A DNA stretch of 64,000 nt from Hypnocyclicus thermotrophus (GTDB lineage: Bacteria > Fusobacteriota > Fusobacteriia > Fusobacteriales > Fusobacteriaceae), in the NCBI RefSeq assembly GCF_004365575.1, contig NZ_SOBG01000001.1:124001-188000 (forward strand), given 5' to 3'. Both the position numbers and the translations under genes were made by a program. Positions 27,605 through 35,784 of this stretch are shown piece by piece; within the stretch, counting starts at the first letter, position 1; each line of letters starts with the position of its first letter. The notes beneath the pieces were generated by a model. It saw only the letters and a list, made by a program, of their open reading frames with translations, did no database searches and had not been told where the DNA came from.

Positions 27605-28555
27605 TTATTCACCTCCTAGAATAACACAAGTAGCATCATCTATTTTTATACTAAATTCTTTTAAAATTTTTTCTGCAGTTTCTTGATAATCAGTTATATT
27701 TTGTGTAGTGATATAGTTTAAATAAGTATCTTTTATACCATCACTATTTATTATTAATTTTTCTTTATGAAAATTAGTATCAAGAGTTTTTATTGGTATT
27801 TTTCTATCAATTTTTCCTAAAACTCCAGCTTTATTTATTAGTTTTTTAATACCTTTATCTGATAATAAATAAGCACTAATATTACCTATATTAAAATATT
27901 CTAAAAAATTTTTATGAATAATAGAAGCAAAAATTACACATCCTCTTGTATTATGTAACTTATTATTTAAATCTAAATATACTTTATTTAAATTATCACT
28001 TTTAAAATCATTTAAATACTCTTTTATAAGATTTGCTACAAAATAAGCTTTTTCGCCATGACCAAGAGCATCAGCTATAACTACTAAATAAGAGTGATTT
28101 AATTTTTTAATATAAACTAAATCCCCGCTATGTTCTTCAAGGTAATGAGGTCTAGTTGCAACTCCAAATATCAAATTAAAATTTTTATTATTATTATTAC
28201 TTTGTGATAACATAACAGTTATTTCGAATCCATTATATTTATTTTTTTTAATATCAAAAAAAGAAGAATTACTTTTAATTACTTTTAAACCTAAACCTAA
28301 TCCATTACTTAGTTTTAATACCTTTTCATTTTTTTCTCCATAATCAAACGCAATAATTTTTATATTATTTTCGATAAAAGATATATCAATATAACCGTAA
28401 CCACCATATTTTAATATATTTGTAGCCAATTCACGCGTGATTAATAAAACTTTATCGTTAAAAATCAAATTATCTTTTAATAACTTTTTTAAACGAAATT
28501 CTAAAATAAAAATATCATTTTCATCAGAGATATTAATGTGAAGAGGTTCGATCAA
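27605..28555 (-). CDS. RsbX-like SpoIIE/PP2C phosphatase fused to an RsbT-like ATPase domain
   Basis: Two domains. Residues 1-115 are a GHKL (HATPase_c_2) fold with TRELATNILKYG (N-box) and LGLGLKVIKS. Residues 120-316 are a SpoIIE-type PP2C phosphatase with SGDLVYI, VIADALGHGEKA and a late DDATCVIL metal motif. Such phosphatases reset phosphorylated STAS proteins (RsbR/RsbS), like RsbX. The TTG start at 28555 overlaps the rsbT stop (TTGA) behind AAGGAGG. The fused ATPase domain may dock to STAS proteins or have kinase activity of its own. Confidence 0.88.
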   Translation of the reverse strand: MIEPLHINISDENDIFILEFRLKKLLKDNLIFNDKVLLITRELATNILKYGGYGYIDISFIENNIKIIAFDYGEKNEKVLKLSNGLGLGLKVIKSNSSFFDIKKNKYNGFEITVMLSQSNNNNKNFNLIFGVATRPHYLEEHSGDLVYIKKLNHSYLVVIADALGHGEKAYFVANLIKEYLNDFKSDNLNKVYLDLNNKLHNTRGCVIFASIIHKNFLEYFNIGNISAYLLSDKGIKKLINKAGVLGKIDRKIPIKTLDTNFHKEKLIINSDGIKDTYLNYITTQNITDYQETAEKILKEFSIKIDDATCVILGGE

Positions 28556-28983
28556 AATTTACGCCTCCTTTTTTGAATTATTACAATAGTTCCTTTATCT
28601 TTTTCACTATCTATATAAAAATAATCCATTAATCTTTTTACTCCAGATAAACCAAGGCCTAAGCTTGTTTCAGTTGTAGTAAAACCAGAAGTAGTAGCTT
28701 TATCTATATCAGAAATACCAGGTCCATTATCAATAGCAACAATTTCAAGAAATTCATTGTTATTTTCATCAATTAATTTTTTTGCTAAAATGCTTCCTGT
28801 TTTTGCATATCTAAATATATTTCTTGCTAACTCAGAAATGGAAGTAGATATTTTTGTGATATCTGATAAAGAAAATCCTAGTTTTTGACAAAAATGTTTT
28901 ATGCTTTGCCTAGCTAAAATTATATCTTTTTCTTCTTTTACATTTATAATTATTTCATATTGTTGGAAATCAATATTTATCAA
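28552..28983 (-). CDS. rsbT: RsbT-like switch serine/threonine kinase
   Basis: GHKL-family kinase that phosphorylates STAS proteins and, when released, activates an output protein. Seen: ISELARNIFRYA (N-box), AIDNGPGI (G1) and GLGLSGVKRLMD (G2). The best start is TTG at 28983, spaced 8 nt from GAGG, which overlaps the rsbS stop. An in-frame GTG at 28992 lies within that site. About 143 residues, normal for RsbT. There is no sigma-B or RsbW gene nearby. Confidence 0.92.
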   Translation of the reverse strand: MINIDFQQYEIIINVKEEKDIILARQSIKHFCQKLGFSLSDITKISTSISELARNIFRYAKTGSILAKKLIDENNNEFLEIVAIDNGPGISDIDKATTSGFTTTETSLGLGLSGVKRLMDYFYIDSEKDKGTIVIIQKRRRKF

Positions 28984-28993
28984 AAAAATCACC

Positions 28994-29353
28994 TCAATTA
29001 TTGAGTTGCTTTGTCATTTCTAAAGCTTCCTCTAAATCTTTTACAAATGTTATCTCTCTAATATTTACTCCCATTTGAGCTAAGGTAAGAGAAACCATGG
29101 GCTGCATACCACAAATATAAGTATCACATCCAAGAAGTTTTGCCATTTTTGCAGTTTCAGTAAGAGAATAAGATATATAGCTATCAAGAATATCTACCAT
29201 ACTTATATCTAAAATTATACTTTTTAAATTATTTTGTTCCACTTCTTCTAATATTTGATGTTGCATTTTTTCTACAGTGGTATCATCTAATTCAATTTGA
29301 ATAGGTACTATAAGATTCTTATAAAGTTTTATAGAGGTAACGACTCTTTCCAT
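28994..29353 (-). CDS. rsbS: RsbS-like STAS protein (stressosome scaffold)
   Basis: A single STAS domain of 119 residues. Ser58 in DILDSYISY aligns with the RsbT-phosphorylated Ser59 of Bacillus RsbS. GMQPMVSLTLAQMGV is the conserved STAS C-terminal strand-helix. RsbS holds RsbT in the stressosome until phosphorylated. It lies between the rsbR- and rsbT-like genes, the standard order. Confidence 0.93.
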   Translation of the reverse strand: MERVVTSIKLYKNLIVPIQIELDDTTVEKMQHQILEEVEQNNLKSIILDISMVDILDSYISYSLTETAKMAKLLGCDTYICGMQPMVSLTLAQMGVNIREITFVKDLEEALEMTKQLNN

Positions 29354-29369
29354 TTATTCCTCCTTAATT

Positions 29370-30044
29370 TTATTTTTCTAAAATTAAATAATTTAGTGCT
29401 GTTTCTAAGTCTCTTTTAACTATTACCATATTAAAATCAATTCCTATTTTAACTAAAGTATGAGCAATATTTGGTTTTATACCTGTAAGAATTACATTTG
29501 TACCTAATAATTTAATAGCATTAAATGTTTCAATTAAAAATCCACCAACTATTGTATCAATAACATTTACACCAGTAACGTCAATAATAACATATTTTGC
29601 TCTTGTTTCAGAAGTAAATGCTAATAATTTTTCAGCCATTGATTGAGCTCTTTCACTATCTAAAGTACCAACAAGTGGAGCTACAATAATATCTTTCCAT
29701 AGTCTAAGAACAGGAACAGCTAACTCAGAAAGTACATCTTTTACCTCTTCTAAAACAACTTCTTTTTCTTTTAATTTTTCATCACTAAGATCTATTAATA
29801 ATTTAATCAATTCTACAAAAGGAAAACCATTTATTTCTTCATTAAGTGTCTTTAAAGCAGTAAATACTTTTTTAAAGTTGTTTGAAGAAATAATAGGTCT
29901 TAAAGTATTTTTAATTTCAATTTCATTATTCATGTTATTTTGTGCTAAAGTAACTAAAAAATTTTCCCAATACACTTTTTCACTTATAATTTTTGAAAGT
30001 TTAATAGATAAATTTTCTAAATGAGTAATAATATAATCTTTCAT
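29370..30044 (-). CDS. rsbR: RsbR-like stressosome sensor (N-terminal sensor plus STAS)
   Basis: A 224-residue protein. The N-terminal ~105 residues are helical, as in the globin-like sensor of RsbR paralogs; the ligand is unknown. The STAS domain starts near PVLRLWKDIIVAPLVGTLD. Thr157 and Thr164 in IDVTGVNVIDT lie in the loop that RsbT phosphorylates in RsbR proteins, and ILTGIKPNIAHTLV is the second conserved region. First gene of the operon, preceded by AGGAGG and the shared promoter-like element at 30078-30106. Confidence 0.92.
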   Translation of the reverse strand: MKDYIITHLENLSIKLSKIISEKVYWENFLVTLAQNNMNNEIEIKNTLRPIISSNNFKKVFTALKTLNEEINGFPFVELIKLLIDLSDEKLKEKEVVLEEVKDVLSELAVPVLRLWKDIIVAPLVGTLDSERAQSMAEKLLAFTSETRAKYVIIDVTGVNVIDTIVGGFLIETFNAIKLLGTNVILTGIKPNIAHTLVKIGIDFNMVIVKRDLETALNYLILEK

Positions 30045-30077
30045 TTTAACCTCCTAAATTAATATTTTTTCTAAAAT

Positions 30078-30106
30078 AGATATACTGAAAAGACAGAAAA
30101 ATCCTT
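30078..30106 (-). promoter_or_regulatory. Shared promoter-like element upstream of the Rsb-cyclase operon
   Basis: Minus strand AAGGATTTTT, 9 bp, CAGTATATCT: both 10-bp blocks and their spacing are identical to 8224-8252 before cheW. The distance to the rsbR ATG (30044) is also the same. Confidence 0.6.
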
Positions 30107-30334
30107 TAAATTAAGAAGAAATATTAAATAGTAATAATATAGTAATATAATCTCTTAATAAAATCAAGGTGAAAATATAAAAAAATATATCTAACAAGGG
30201 AAAAATGTATGTAGTTAAACTTATAATTTTCAATTTGTCTTAAAAAAATGTTTAAATATATTTTAAATTATGTTATAATAATGGCTTTGTAAATCAAATG
30301 AGAGATTAGGAAGAAAAACGAAAGGAGAGAAAGA

Positions 30335-31864
30335 GTGTTAAACGTAAAATCAATTAAGAATGATATATTATCAGGAGTTACAGTAGCTTTAGCCTTAGTA
30401 CCAGAAGCAATTGCATTTTCATTTGTAGCAGGAGTAAATCCGGTAATAGGTCTTTATACTGCATTTATGATGGGATTAATTACATCTATATTTGGAGGGA
30501 GACCTGGAATGATATCTGGAGCTACTGGTGCAATAGCTGTAGTTTTTGCAGACTTAGTAAATTTATATGGTATAGAATATTTATTCGGAGCAGTAATTTT
30601 AATGGGGATATTTCAAATGTTATTTGGAATATTAAGATTGGGGAAATTTGCTAGAATAATACCACATCCTGTTATGTTAGGATTTGTAAATGGTTTAGCA
30701 ATAGTAATATTTAAAGCACAATTAAGTCAGTTTAAAGTGTTGGATAATTCAGGAAATTTTATATGGATGAAAGGTAAAGAGTTATATATAATGTTAGCGT
30801 TAGTATTATTAACTATGTTAATAATTAATTTATTACCAAAATTAACAAAAGCAGTACCAGCAACATTAGTTGCAATAATTGTGGTTACATTAATATCTAT
30901 ATATTTAAACAGTAAAGGTTATAATATAAAAACTGTAAAAGATTTTGCTGGTGGAGAAATAAGAGCAGGATTTCCAGAATTTCATTTACCCAAAATACCT
31001 ATAAGTTTGAAAACATTAAAAATAATATTACCATTTTCAATAACAGCAGCACTTGTAGGACTTATTGAATCACTTCTTACTTTATCACTTATAGATGAAT
31101 TAACAGAAACAAGGGGAAAAAGTAATAAAGAATGTATAGGGCAAGGCTTAGCAAACTTAATAAATGGATTTTTTGGTGGTATGGGTGGTTGTGCTATGAT
31201 TGGACAGTCAATGATAAATGTAACATCCGGAGGAAAAGGAAGATTATCGGGAATAACAGCAGCACTTAGTTTAATAGGATTTGTAGTTTTTGGAGCAAAA
31301 CTTATAGCTATAATACCATTAGCAGCTTTAGTAGGAGTAATGTTTATGGTAGTAATAGGTACTTTTGAATGGGAATCGTTAAAATTAGGAAAGAAAATTC
31401 CTTTATTTGATTTGGCAATAATAATAATAGTAACAATTATTACGGTAGTACATGATTTAGCTCTTGCCGTAGTAGTAGGGATAATATTATCTGCTCTTAA
31501 TTTTGCTTGGGAAAAAGGTAAAAAAATAGAAATAAAAGTAGAATACAAAGAAAATAAAAAAACCTATTATATAGATGGACCTTTATTTTTTGCATCGAGT
31601 TCAAATTTCAAACAAAAATTTTCACCTAAAAATGATGAATATGATAATATTATTATAGATTTTAAACATTCACATGTAATGGATCATTCAGCGATTGAAG
31701 CAATAAATTTTGTGGTTTCAAAATATAGAGAAGCTGGAAAAAAGATATACCTTAGACATTTAAGTCAAGATTGTAAAAAACTTTTAAAAAATGCTGAAGA
31801 AATAGTAGAAGTAAATATAATGGAGGATCCAATATATTACATAGCAGATGATATGCTAGACTAA
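30335..31864 (+). CDS. SulP-family anion transporter with C-terminal STAS domain
   Basis: Membrane transporter of the SLC26/SulP family (sulfate, bicarbonate or other anions). It starts with GTG at 30335 behind GGAGAG. About ten or more hydrophobic helices include ALVPEAIAFSFVAG, FGGRPGMISGATGAIAVV and the sodium-bicarbonate-type FFGGMGGCAMIGQS. The last ~110 residues are a STAS domain (VMDHSAIEAI). 509 residues. It is divergent from the Rsb operon. TATAAT at 30274-30279 is a likely -10. Confidence 0.9.
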   Translation: MLNVKSIKNDILSGVTVALALVPEAIAFSFVAGVNPVIGLYTAFMMGLITSIFGGRPGMISGATGAIAVVFADLVNLYGIEYLFGAVILMGIFQMLFGILRLGKFARIIPHPVMLGFVNGLAIVIFKAQLSQFKVLDNSGNFIWMKGKELYIMLALVLLTMLIINLLPKLTKAVPATLVAIIVVTLISIYLNSKGYNIKTVKDFAGGEIRAGFPEFHLPKIPISLKTLKIILPFSITAALVGLIESLLTLSLIDELTETRGKSNKECIGQGLANLINGFFGGMGGCAMIGQSMINVTSGGKGRLSGITAALSLIGFVVFGAKLIAIIPLAALVGVMFMVVIGTFEWESLKLGKKIPLFDLAIIIIVTIITVVHDLALAVVVGIILSALNFAWEKGKKIEIKVEYKENKKTYYIDGPLFFASSSNFKQKFSPKNDEYDNIIIDFKHSHVMDHSAIEAINFVVSKYREAGKKIYLRHLSQDCKKLLKNAEEIVEVNIMEDPIYYIADDMLD

Positions 31865-31903
31865 TAAATAAAAATGTCGGAGATTATCCGACATTTTTAT
31901 TTA
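31865..31903. terminator. Bidirectional terminator
   Basis: Stem AAATAAAAATGTCGG with a 7-nt loop and its complement, between the SulP gene and the thioredoxin-fold gene; it includes that gene's stop codon. Confidence 0.85.
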
Positions 31904-32536
31904 TAATTTATTGATAGTTTCTATAAATTTTTCAAGTGGTTGAGCTCCTAATAAATCTAAATCATCATTAAAGAATATTCTAGGGACAGAACTTATGCCA
32001 AATTGTGTAGATAATTCGTTAAAAGCATTTGCTTCTATCATTTCAGCATCTATATTTTCATTAAGTAATGCTAATTTGTGGGCTGCAATAACTGCACCAG
32101 GACAATGAGGACAACTAAGTCCAATAAATACTTTTATATTTACTTTTTTATCAATGCTTTTAATTTGATTGATTAAATTTTCTGGCATATCTTGTTCTTT
32201 ACCAGATGCTTCTAAAAGAGAAAAAATAAAGGAATTAATTTCATAGCCAGCTGGTGGACCATAAAATTTCATTCTTGTTTGACTATTATCTGATTTTAAC
32301 AAAGTAAAACCAGGAGCTTTATCTATTCCATATAAAGTTGCTTTATCGTTTTCTGATTTAAAATTATAACTTTCTAATGATAATTTATCTGTAAGTTCTA
32401 CAACCTCTTTTATTATTTCTTCTGTATCTTTTGAAATTTGTTCCTCATTTCCAAAAAATATAATTTTTACATTATTTTCCATATCCTTTAGTACATTTTT
32501 TAATTGAGACTTTATATCGTCGTTAAATATTGACAT
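31901..32536 (-). CDS. AhpF N-terminal-like protein disulfide oxidoreductase
   Basis: A 211-residue protein with two thioredoxin folds. The second carries the redox motif CPHC (GLSCPHCPGAV) and the cis-Pro segment GISSVPRIFF. This is the N-terminal domain of AhpF as a separate protein. It probably passes electrons from the adjacent thioredoxin-reductase-like flavoprotein to AhpC. It is 32 bp downstream of that gene in the same transcript. Confidence 0.87.
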   Translation of the reverse strand: MSIFNDDIKSQLKNVLKDMENNVKIIFFGNEEQISKDTEEIIKEVVELTDKLSLESYNFKSENDKATLYGIDKAPGFTLLKSDNSQTRMKFYGPPAGYEINSFIFSLLEASGKEQDMPENLINQIKSIDKKVNIKVFIGLSCPHCPGAVIAAHKLALLNENIDAEMIEANAFNELSTQFGISSVPRIFFNDDLDLLGAQPLEKFIETINKL

Positions 32537-32568
32537 TATTTGTTGCCCCCTTTTTATTTTTATAAATT

Positions 32569-33546
32569 TTATTTTTTCATTACATATTCACAAGCAGCCA
32601 TTGCAGCTTTAGCACCCTCACCACTTGCTATAATTATTTGTTTGAATGGAACTGAAGTAATATCACCGGCAGCAAATACTCCAGGTACATTTGTTTCACA
32701 TTTTTCATCTATAATTATTTCATTAAAATTATTTAATTTAATAATATCTTTTAAAAAGTTAGAGTTAGGAATAAGGCCTATTTCTACAAATACTCCATCA
32801 GTTTTATACTCATAAGTTTCTTTTGTATTTTGATCTTCTATCATTACAGATGTTACATATTCATCTCCTTTTATTTCCTTAATCGCACTAGATAAAAGAA
32901 TTTTATGATTTTCGTGTTCTTTTAATTTATCTATAAGTATTTTATCAGCTTTTAATGAATCTGTAAACTCAACAATTGTCACATGTTTAGCTATTTTTAT
33001 AAGATCAAGAGCAGCTTCAACACCAGAATTTCCTCCACCAACAACAACTACATTTAAATTTTTAAAAAATGGTCCATCGCATGTAGAGCAATAAGATACT
33101 CCACGACCTCTAAACTCTTTTTCTCCAGGGACATTTAATTCTCTCCATCTATTTCCTGCAGATACAATTACAGATTTTGTTTTTATAGACTGTCCATTAT
33201 CTAATGAAATTATTTTTATATCATTTTCTATTTTTAATCCAGTAACAAGAATACCGTCTTTAAAAGCAATTTCAAATTGTTTTACTTGTTCTTCAAATTT
33301 TTTAACAAGTTCTTCTCCTTCTATATAATTGTATCCCATATAATTTTCTATAGACTTTGTATCACTTACCTGTCCACCAATATTTTTAGTAACAAGAGCA
33401 GTTTTTACACCTTTTCTCATACAATAAACAGCAGCAGTCATAGCTGCAGGTCCGCCACCGATTATTACAACATCATAAAGTTCTTTTTCATCTAATTCTT
33501 TAGCTTTTGAATCAGCAGATAAATTTAAATTAAATGATAAATCCAT
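32569..33546 (-). CDS. Thioredoxin reductase / AhpF C-terminal-like flavoprotein
   Basis: A 325-residue NAD(P)H-dependent disulfide reductase. FAD site: VVIIGGGPAAMTAAVY. Redox pair: CSTCDG. Pyridine-nucleotide site: VVVVGGGNSGVEAAL. The C-terminal FAD motif is VPGVFAAGDIT. Together with the next gene it reconstitutes AhpF as two proteins. A PerR-like box lies in its promoter, matching ahpC, so it most likely serves peroxide reduction. Confidence 0.9.
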   Translation of the reverse strand: MDLSFNLNLSADSKAKELDEKELYDVVIIGGGPAAMTAAVYCMRKGVKTALVTKNIGGQVSDTKSIENYMGYNYIEGEELVKKFEEQVKQFEIAFKDGILVTGLKIENDIKIISLDNGQSIKTKSVIVSAGNRWRELNVPGEKEFRGRGVSYCSTCDGPFFKNLNVVVVGGGNSGVEAALDLIKIAKHVTIVEFTDSLKADKILIDKLKEHENHKILLSSAIKEIKGDEYVTSVMIEDQNTKETYEYKTDGVFVEIGLIPNSNFLKDIIKLNNFNEIIIDEKCETNVPGVFAAGDITSVPFKQIIIASGEGAKAAMAACEYVMKK

Positions 33547-33619
33547 AAAATCACCTCATTTTAATATTTAAGAATATTATACTAAAAAAACTATAAAATT
33601 CTTTTTCAAATTTTATTTC

Positions 33620-33642
33620 AAAATTGTAATTATTACAATTTT
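33620..33642. promoter_or_regulatory. PerR-like operator of the split-ahpF operon
   Basis: Perfect 23-bp inverted repeat with core TTGTAATTATTACAA (33624-33638), the 7-1-7 layout of Fur/PerR boxes. It begins right after the -10 box of the minus-strand promoter, where a repressor would block transcription. Confidence 0.75.
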
Positions 33643-33671
33643 AATATAACATATAAATTTTACTTTGTCAA
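33643..33671 (-). promoter_or_regulatory. Promoter of the split-ahpF operon
   Basis: Minus strand TTGACA (33666-33671), 17-bp spacer, TATATT (33643-33648), immediately followed by the PerR-like box. The rest of the 303-bp gap to lrgA shows only AT-rich sequence. Confidence 0.8.
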
Positions 33672-33849
33672 TAATACTTTTTTATAGGCTTAATGTCAAT
33701 TTTTTAATATTGTATTTGAAATTTGCTTTTTATTTTTTTGGAATTATTTTCTATATTTTATATTATATAACTTATTAAGATAATTTCCTAATTTTATTTA
33801 AATATGATAAAATATATTTAAATAGTAATTTTTATTTATGAGGTGATTT

Positions 33850-34200
33850 ATGAATATACTTAGGCAAGTTTTTATTTTAATTTCAATTAATTATATCGGT
33901 AATCTTTTATCAGGTATTTTCGGATTAGTTATTCCTGGAAATGTATTAGGGTTTTTAATACTATTTTTACTGTTATTTAGCAAAATTATAAAACCAATTC
34001 AAATAGAAAAAGTTTCAAATTTATTACTTTTTAATCTTACATTTTTGTTTATACCTTCTGGAGTATCTTTAATAAATATTTTAGACAAATTAAAGTCTGT
34101 TTGGATTCAAATTTTAATTATATCAATTTTATCTACAATTATTACTATTATAGTAACAGCTTTTACAATTCAATTATTAATGGGGGATAGAAATGAATGA
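33850..34200 (+). CDS. lrgA: LrgA/CidA holin-like membrane protein
   Basis: A 116-residue protein with four hydrophobic helices. The motif GLVIPGNVLGFLILFLLL is the conserved LrgA/CidA core. The family modulates murein hydrolase activity and pyruvate or metabolite export. GAGGTG precedes the ATG. It overlaps lrgB by 8 bp, the standard pair. Confidence 0.9.
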   Translation: MNILRQVFILISINYIGNLLSGIFGLVIPGNVLGFLILFLLLFSKIIKPIQIEKVSNLLLFNLTFLFIPSGVSLINILDKLKSVWIQILIISILSTIITIIVTAFTIQLLMGDRNE

Positions 34201-34891
34201 TTTAATTTTTAATAATATTAATTTTGGTATAGTAATTTCATTATTTTTTTTCATATTTTTTACATATTTACATAAAAAAACAAAATCTCAAATTATTAAT
34301 CCTCTTATTCTTACAATGGTATCAATAATATTATTCTTATTAATATTAAATATTCCTTTTAATTATTATAATAAAGGGGCAAAATTTATAGGATATCTTT
34401 TAGGTCCTGCTACTGTAGCGTTAGCGTTACCTTTATACAAACAGATCCATTTATTAAAAAAACATTTTTGGGTTATTTTAATTGGTATATTGGTTGGTTC
34501 TACAACGGCTGTTTTATCTGTATTATTTTTGTCAAAAATTTTTGGTTTAGATAGAATTACTATTATATCTTTATTACCAAAATCAATTACAACTCCTATT
34601 GGAATGAGTATAAGTCAATCTTATAATGGAGAAGTACCTTTTACTATTATTGCTATTATTATTACAGGAAATACTGGTGCTATATTTGCCCCTTATATAT
34701 TGAAAATATTTAATATTAAAAATAGAATAGCAAAAGGAATAGCAATAGGTACTGCTAGTCATGCTGTAGGAACTTCAAAAGCACTTGAGATTGGAGAGAT
34801 AGAAGGAGCAATGAGTAGCTTAGCTATTGGTCTTGCAGGTATTTTTACTGTTTTTATTATACCTATTGTTATAAAAATATTTAATATATAA
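34193..34891 (+). CDS. lrgB: LrgB/CidB membrane protein
   Basis: A 232-residue multi-helix membrane protein. LLGPATVALALPLYKQ, LPKSITTPIGMSIS and GIAIGTASHAVGTSKA are the LrgB signatures. It works with LrgA. Glycolate or pyruvate transport and autolysis control are known roles in other bacteria and cannot be told apart here. Confidence 0.93.
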   Translation: MNDLIFNNINFGIVISLFFFIFFTYLHKKTKSQIINPLILTMVSIILFLLILNIPFNYYNKGAKFIGYLLGPATVALALPLYKQIHLLKKHFWVILIGILVGSTTAVLSVLFLSKIFGLDRITIISLLPKSITTPIGMSISQSYNGEVPFTIIAIIITGNTGAIFAPYILKIFNIKNRIAKGIAIGTASHAVGTSKALEIGEIEGAMSSLAIGLAGIFTVFIIPIVIKIFNI

Positions 34892-34921
34892 AAAAACTGC
34901 TAATTTTTAGAAGTTTTTTTC
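34891..34921 (+). terminator. Terminator of lrgAB
   Basis: Short stem AAAAACT-g-CTAA with one mismatch, followed by a T run. Confidence 0.6.
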
Positions 34922-35025
34922 TTTTTTTTAATTAACACCTAATTTTCAATAATTTCTCATATAAAAGTTTTAAAATATTAATTTATAAATCCATTATATT
35001 TCCTATTTTTTATATTTTTTTAATA

Positions 35026-35059
35026 AAAGAGGATTAATAAATAATTATTAACCCTCTTT
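35026..35059 (-). terminator. Terminator of ahpC
   Basis: Long stem with one G-U wobble when read as minus-strand RNA, then a U-rich tail. Confidence 0.75.
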
Positions 35060-35081
35060 ATTTCTTTTTTTATTAATATTT

Positions 35082-35699
35082 TTAAATTTTTCCTACCAAG
35101 TCTTTTCCTGGTTTTAGTGTATCTTTTCCTTTTTCCCAATTGGCAGGGCACACTTCGCCATTATGTTCTGCTACATATTTTGCTGCTTCAAGTTTTCTAA
35201 GAATTTCTTTTGCATTTCTTCCTATTGGCATATCATTTACTTCTGAAACAACTATATCTCCTTCTGGATTGATTATTATAGTTCCTCTATATGCTAAGCC
35301 TTCATCTTCTTTATATACTTCCATTGCTCTAGATAAAGTTCCTGTTGGATCTCCTAACATAGGAAATTTAATTTTATTAATAGTTGGAGATTCATTATGC
35401 CATGCAAAATGTACAAAATGAGTATCAGTACTTACAGAAATCACTTCGGCTTTTAATTCTTTAAATTTGTCATAATTATCTGCCATATCTCCCAGTTCTG
35501 TAGGGCAAACAAAAGTAAAATCAGCAGGATAGAAAAATAATACTGTCCATTTCCCTTTATAATCTGATAATTTTATTTCTTTAAATTCTCCTTCATGAAA
35601 TACATTAAATACTGTATCTACTAATTTTTTCTCAACAATTTCATTTCCTTCTATTATATCATAATAAAAATCATTTAAATTTCTTCCAATTACTGCCAT
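35082..35699 (-). CDS. ahpC: Peroxiredoxin AhpC
   Basis: Typical 2-Cys peroxiredoxin reducing H2O2 and organic peroxides. The peroxidatic Cys65 is in ADFTFVCPTE; the resolving Cys is in HNGEVCPANW. The 205-residue length is slightly above the classic AhpC because of extra N-terminal residues. It is expressed from its own PerR-like-boxed promoter. The reductase pair lies 1.5 kb away with the same regulatory layout, with lrgAB between them. Confidence 0.95.
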   Translation of the reverse strand: MAVIGRNLNDFYYDIIEGNEIVEKKLVDTVFNVFHEGEFKEIKLSDYKGKWTVLFFYPADFTFVCPTELGDMADNYDKFKELKAEVISVSTDTHFVHFAWHNESPTINKIKFPMLGDPTGTLSRAMEVYKEDEGLAYRGTIIINPEGDIVVSEVNDMPIGRNAKEILRKLEAAKYVAEHNGEVCPANWEKGKDTLKPGKDLVGKI

Positions 35700-35720
35700 A
35701 TAATTACCTCCTTATTTATT

Positions 35721-35735
35721 TTGTAATGATTACAT
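35721..35735. promoter_or_regulatory. PerR-like operator of ahpC
   Basis: TTGTAATGATTACAT, a 7-1-7 inverted repeat matching the 33624 site at 13 of 15 positions. It starts four bases after the -10 box on the minus strand. Confidence 0.75.
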
Positions 35736-35739
35736 TTTT

Positions 35740-35768
35740 ATTATAATTTCTTTTTTGGAAAATGTCAA
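35740..35768 (-). promoter_or_regulatory. Promoter of ahpC
   Basis: Minus strand TTGACA (35763-35768), 17-bp spacer, TATAAT (35740-35745): a consensus sigma-70 promoter. Confidence 0.85.
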
Positions 35769-35784
35769 GAGGTTAAACAATAAT

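Noticed and set aside
30982-31548. Long minus-strand frame (188 codons) within the SulP gene
   Set aside because: Antisense to a clearly conserved transporter; no recognisable domain and no ribosome-binding site seen.
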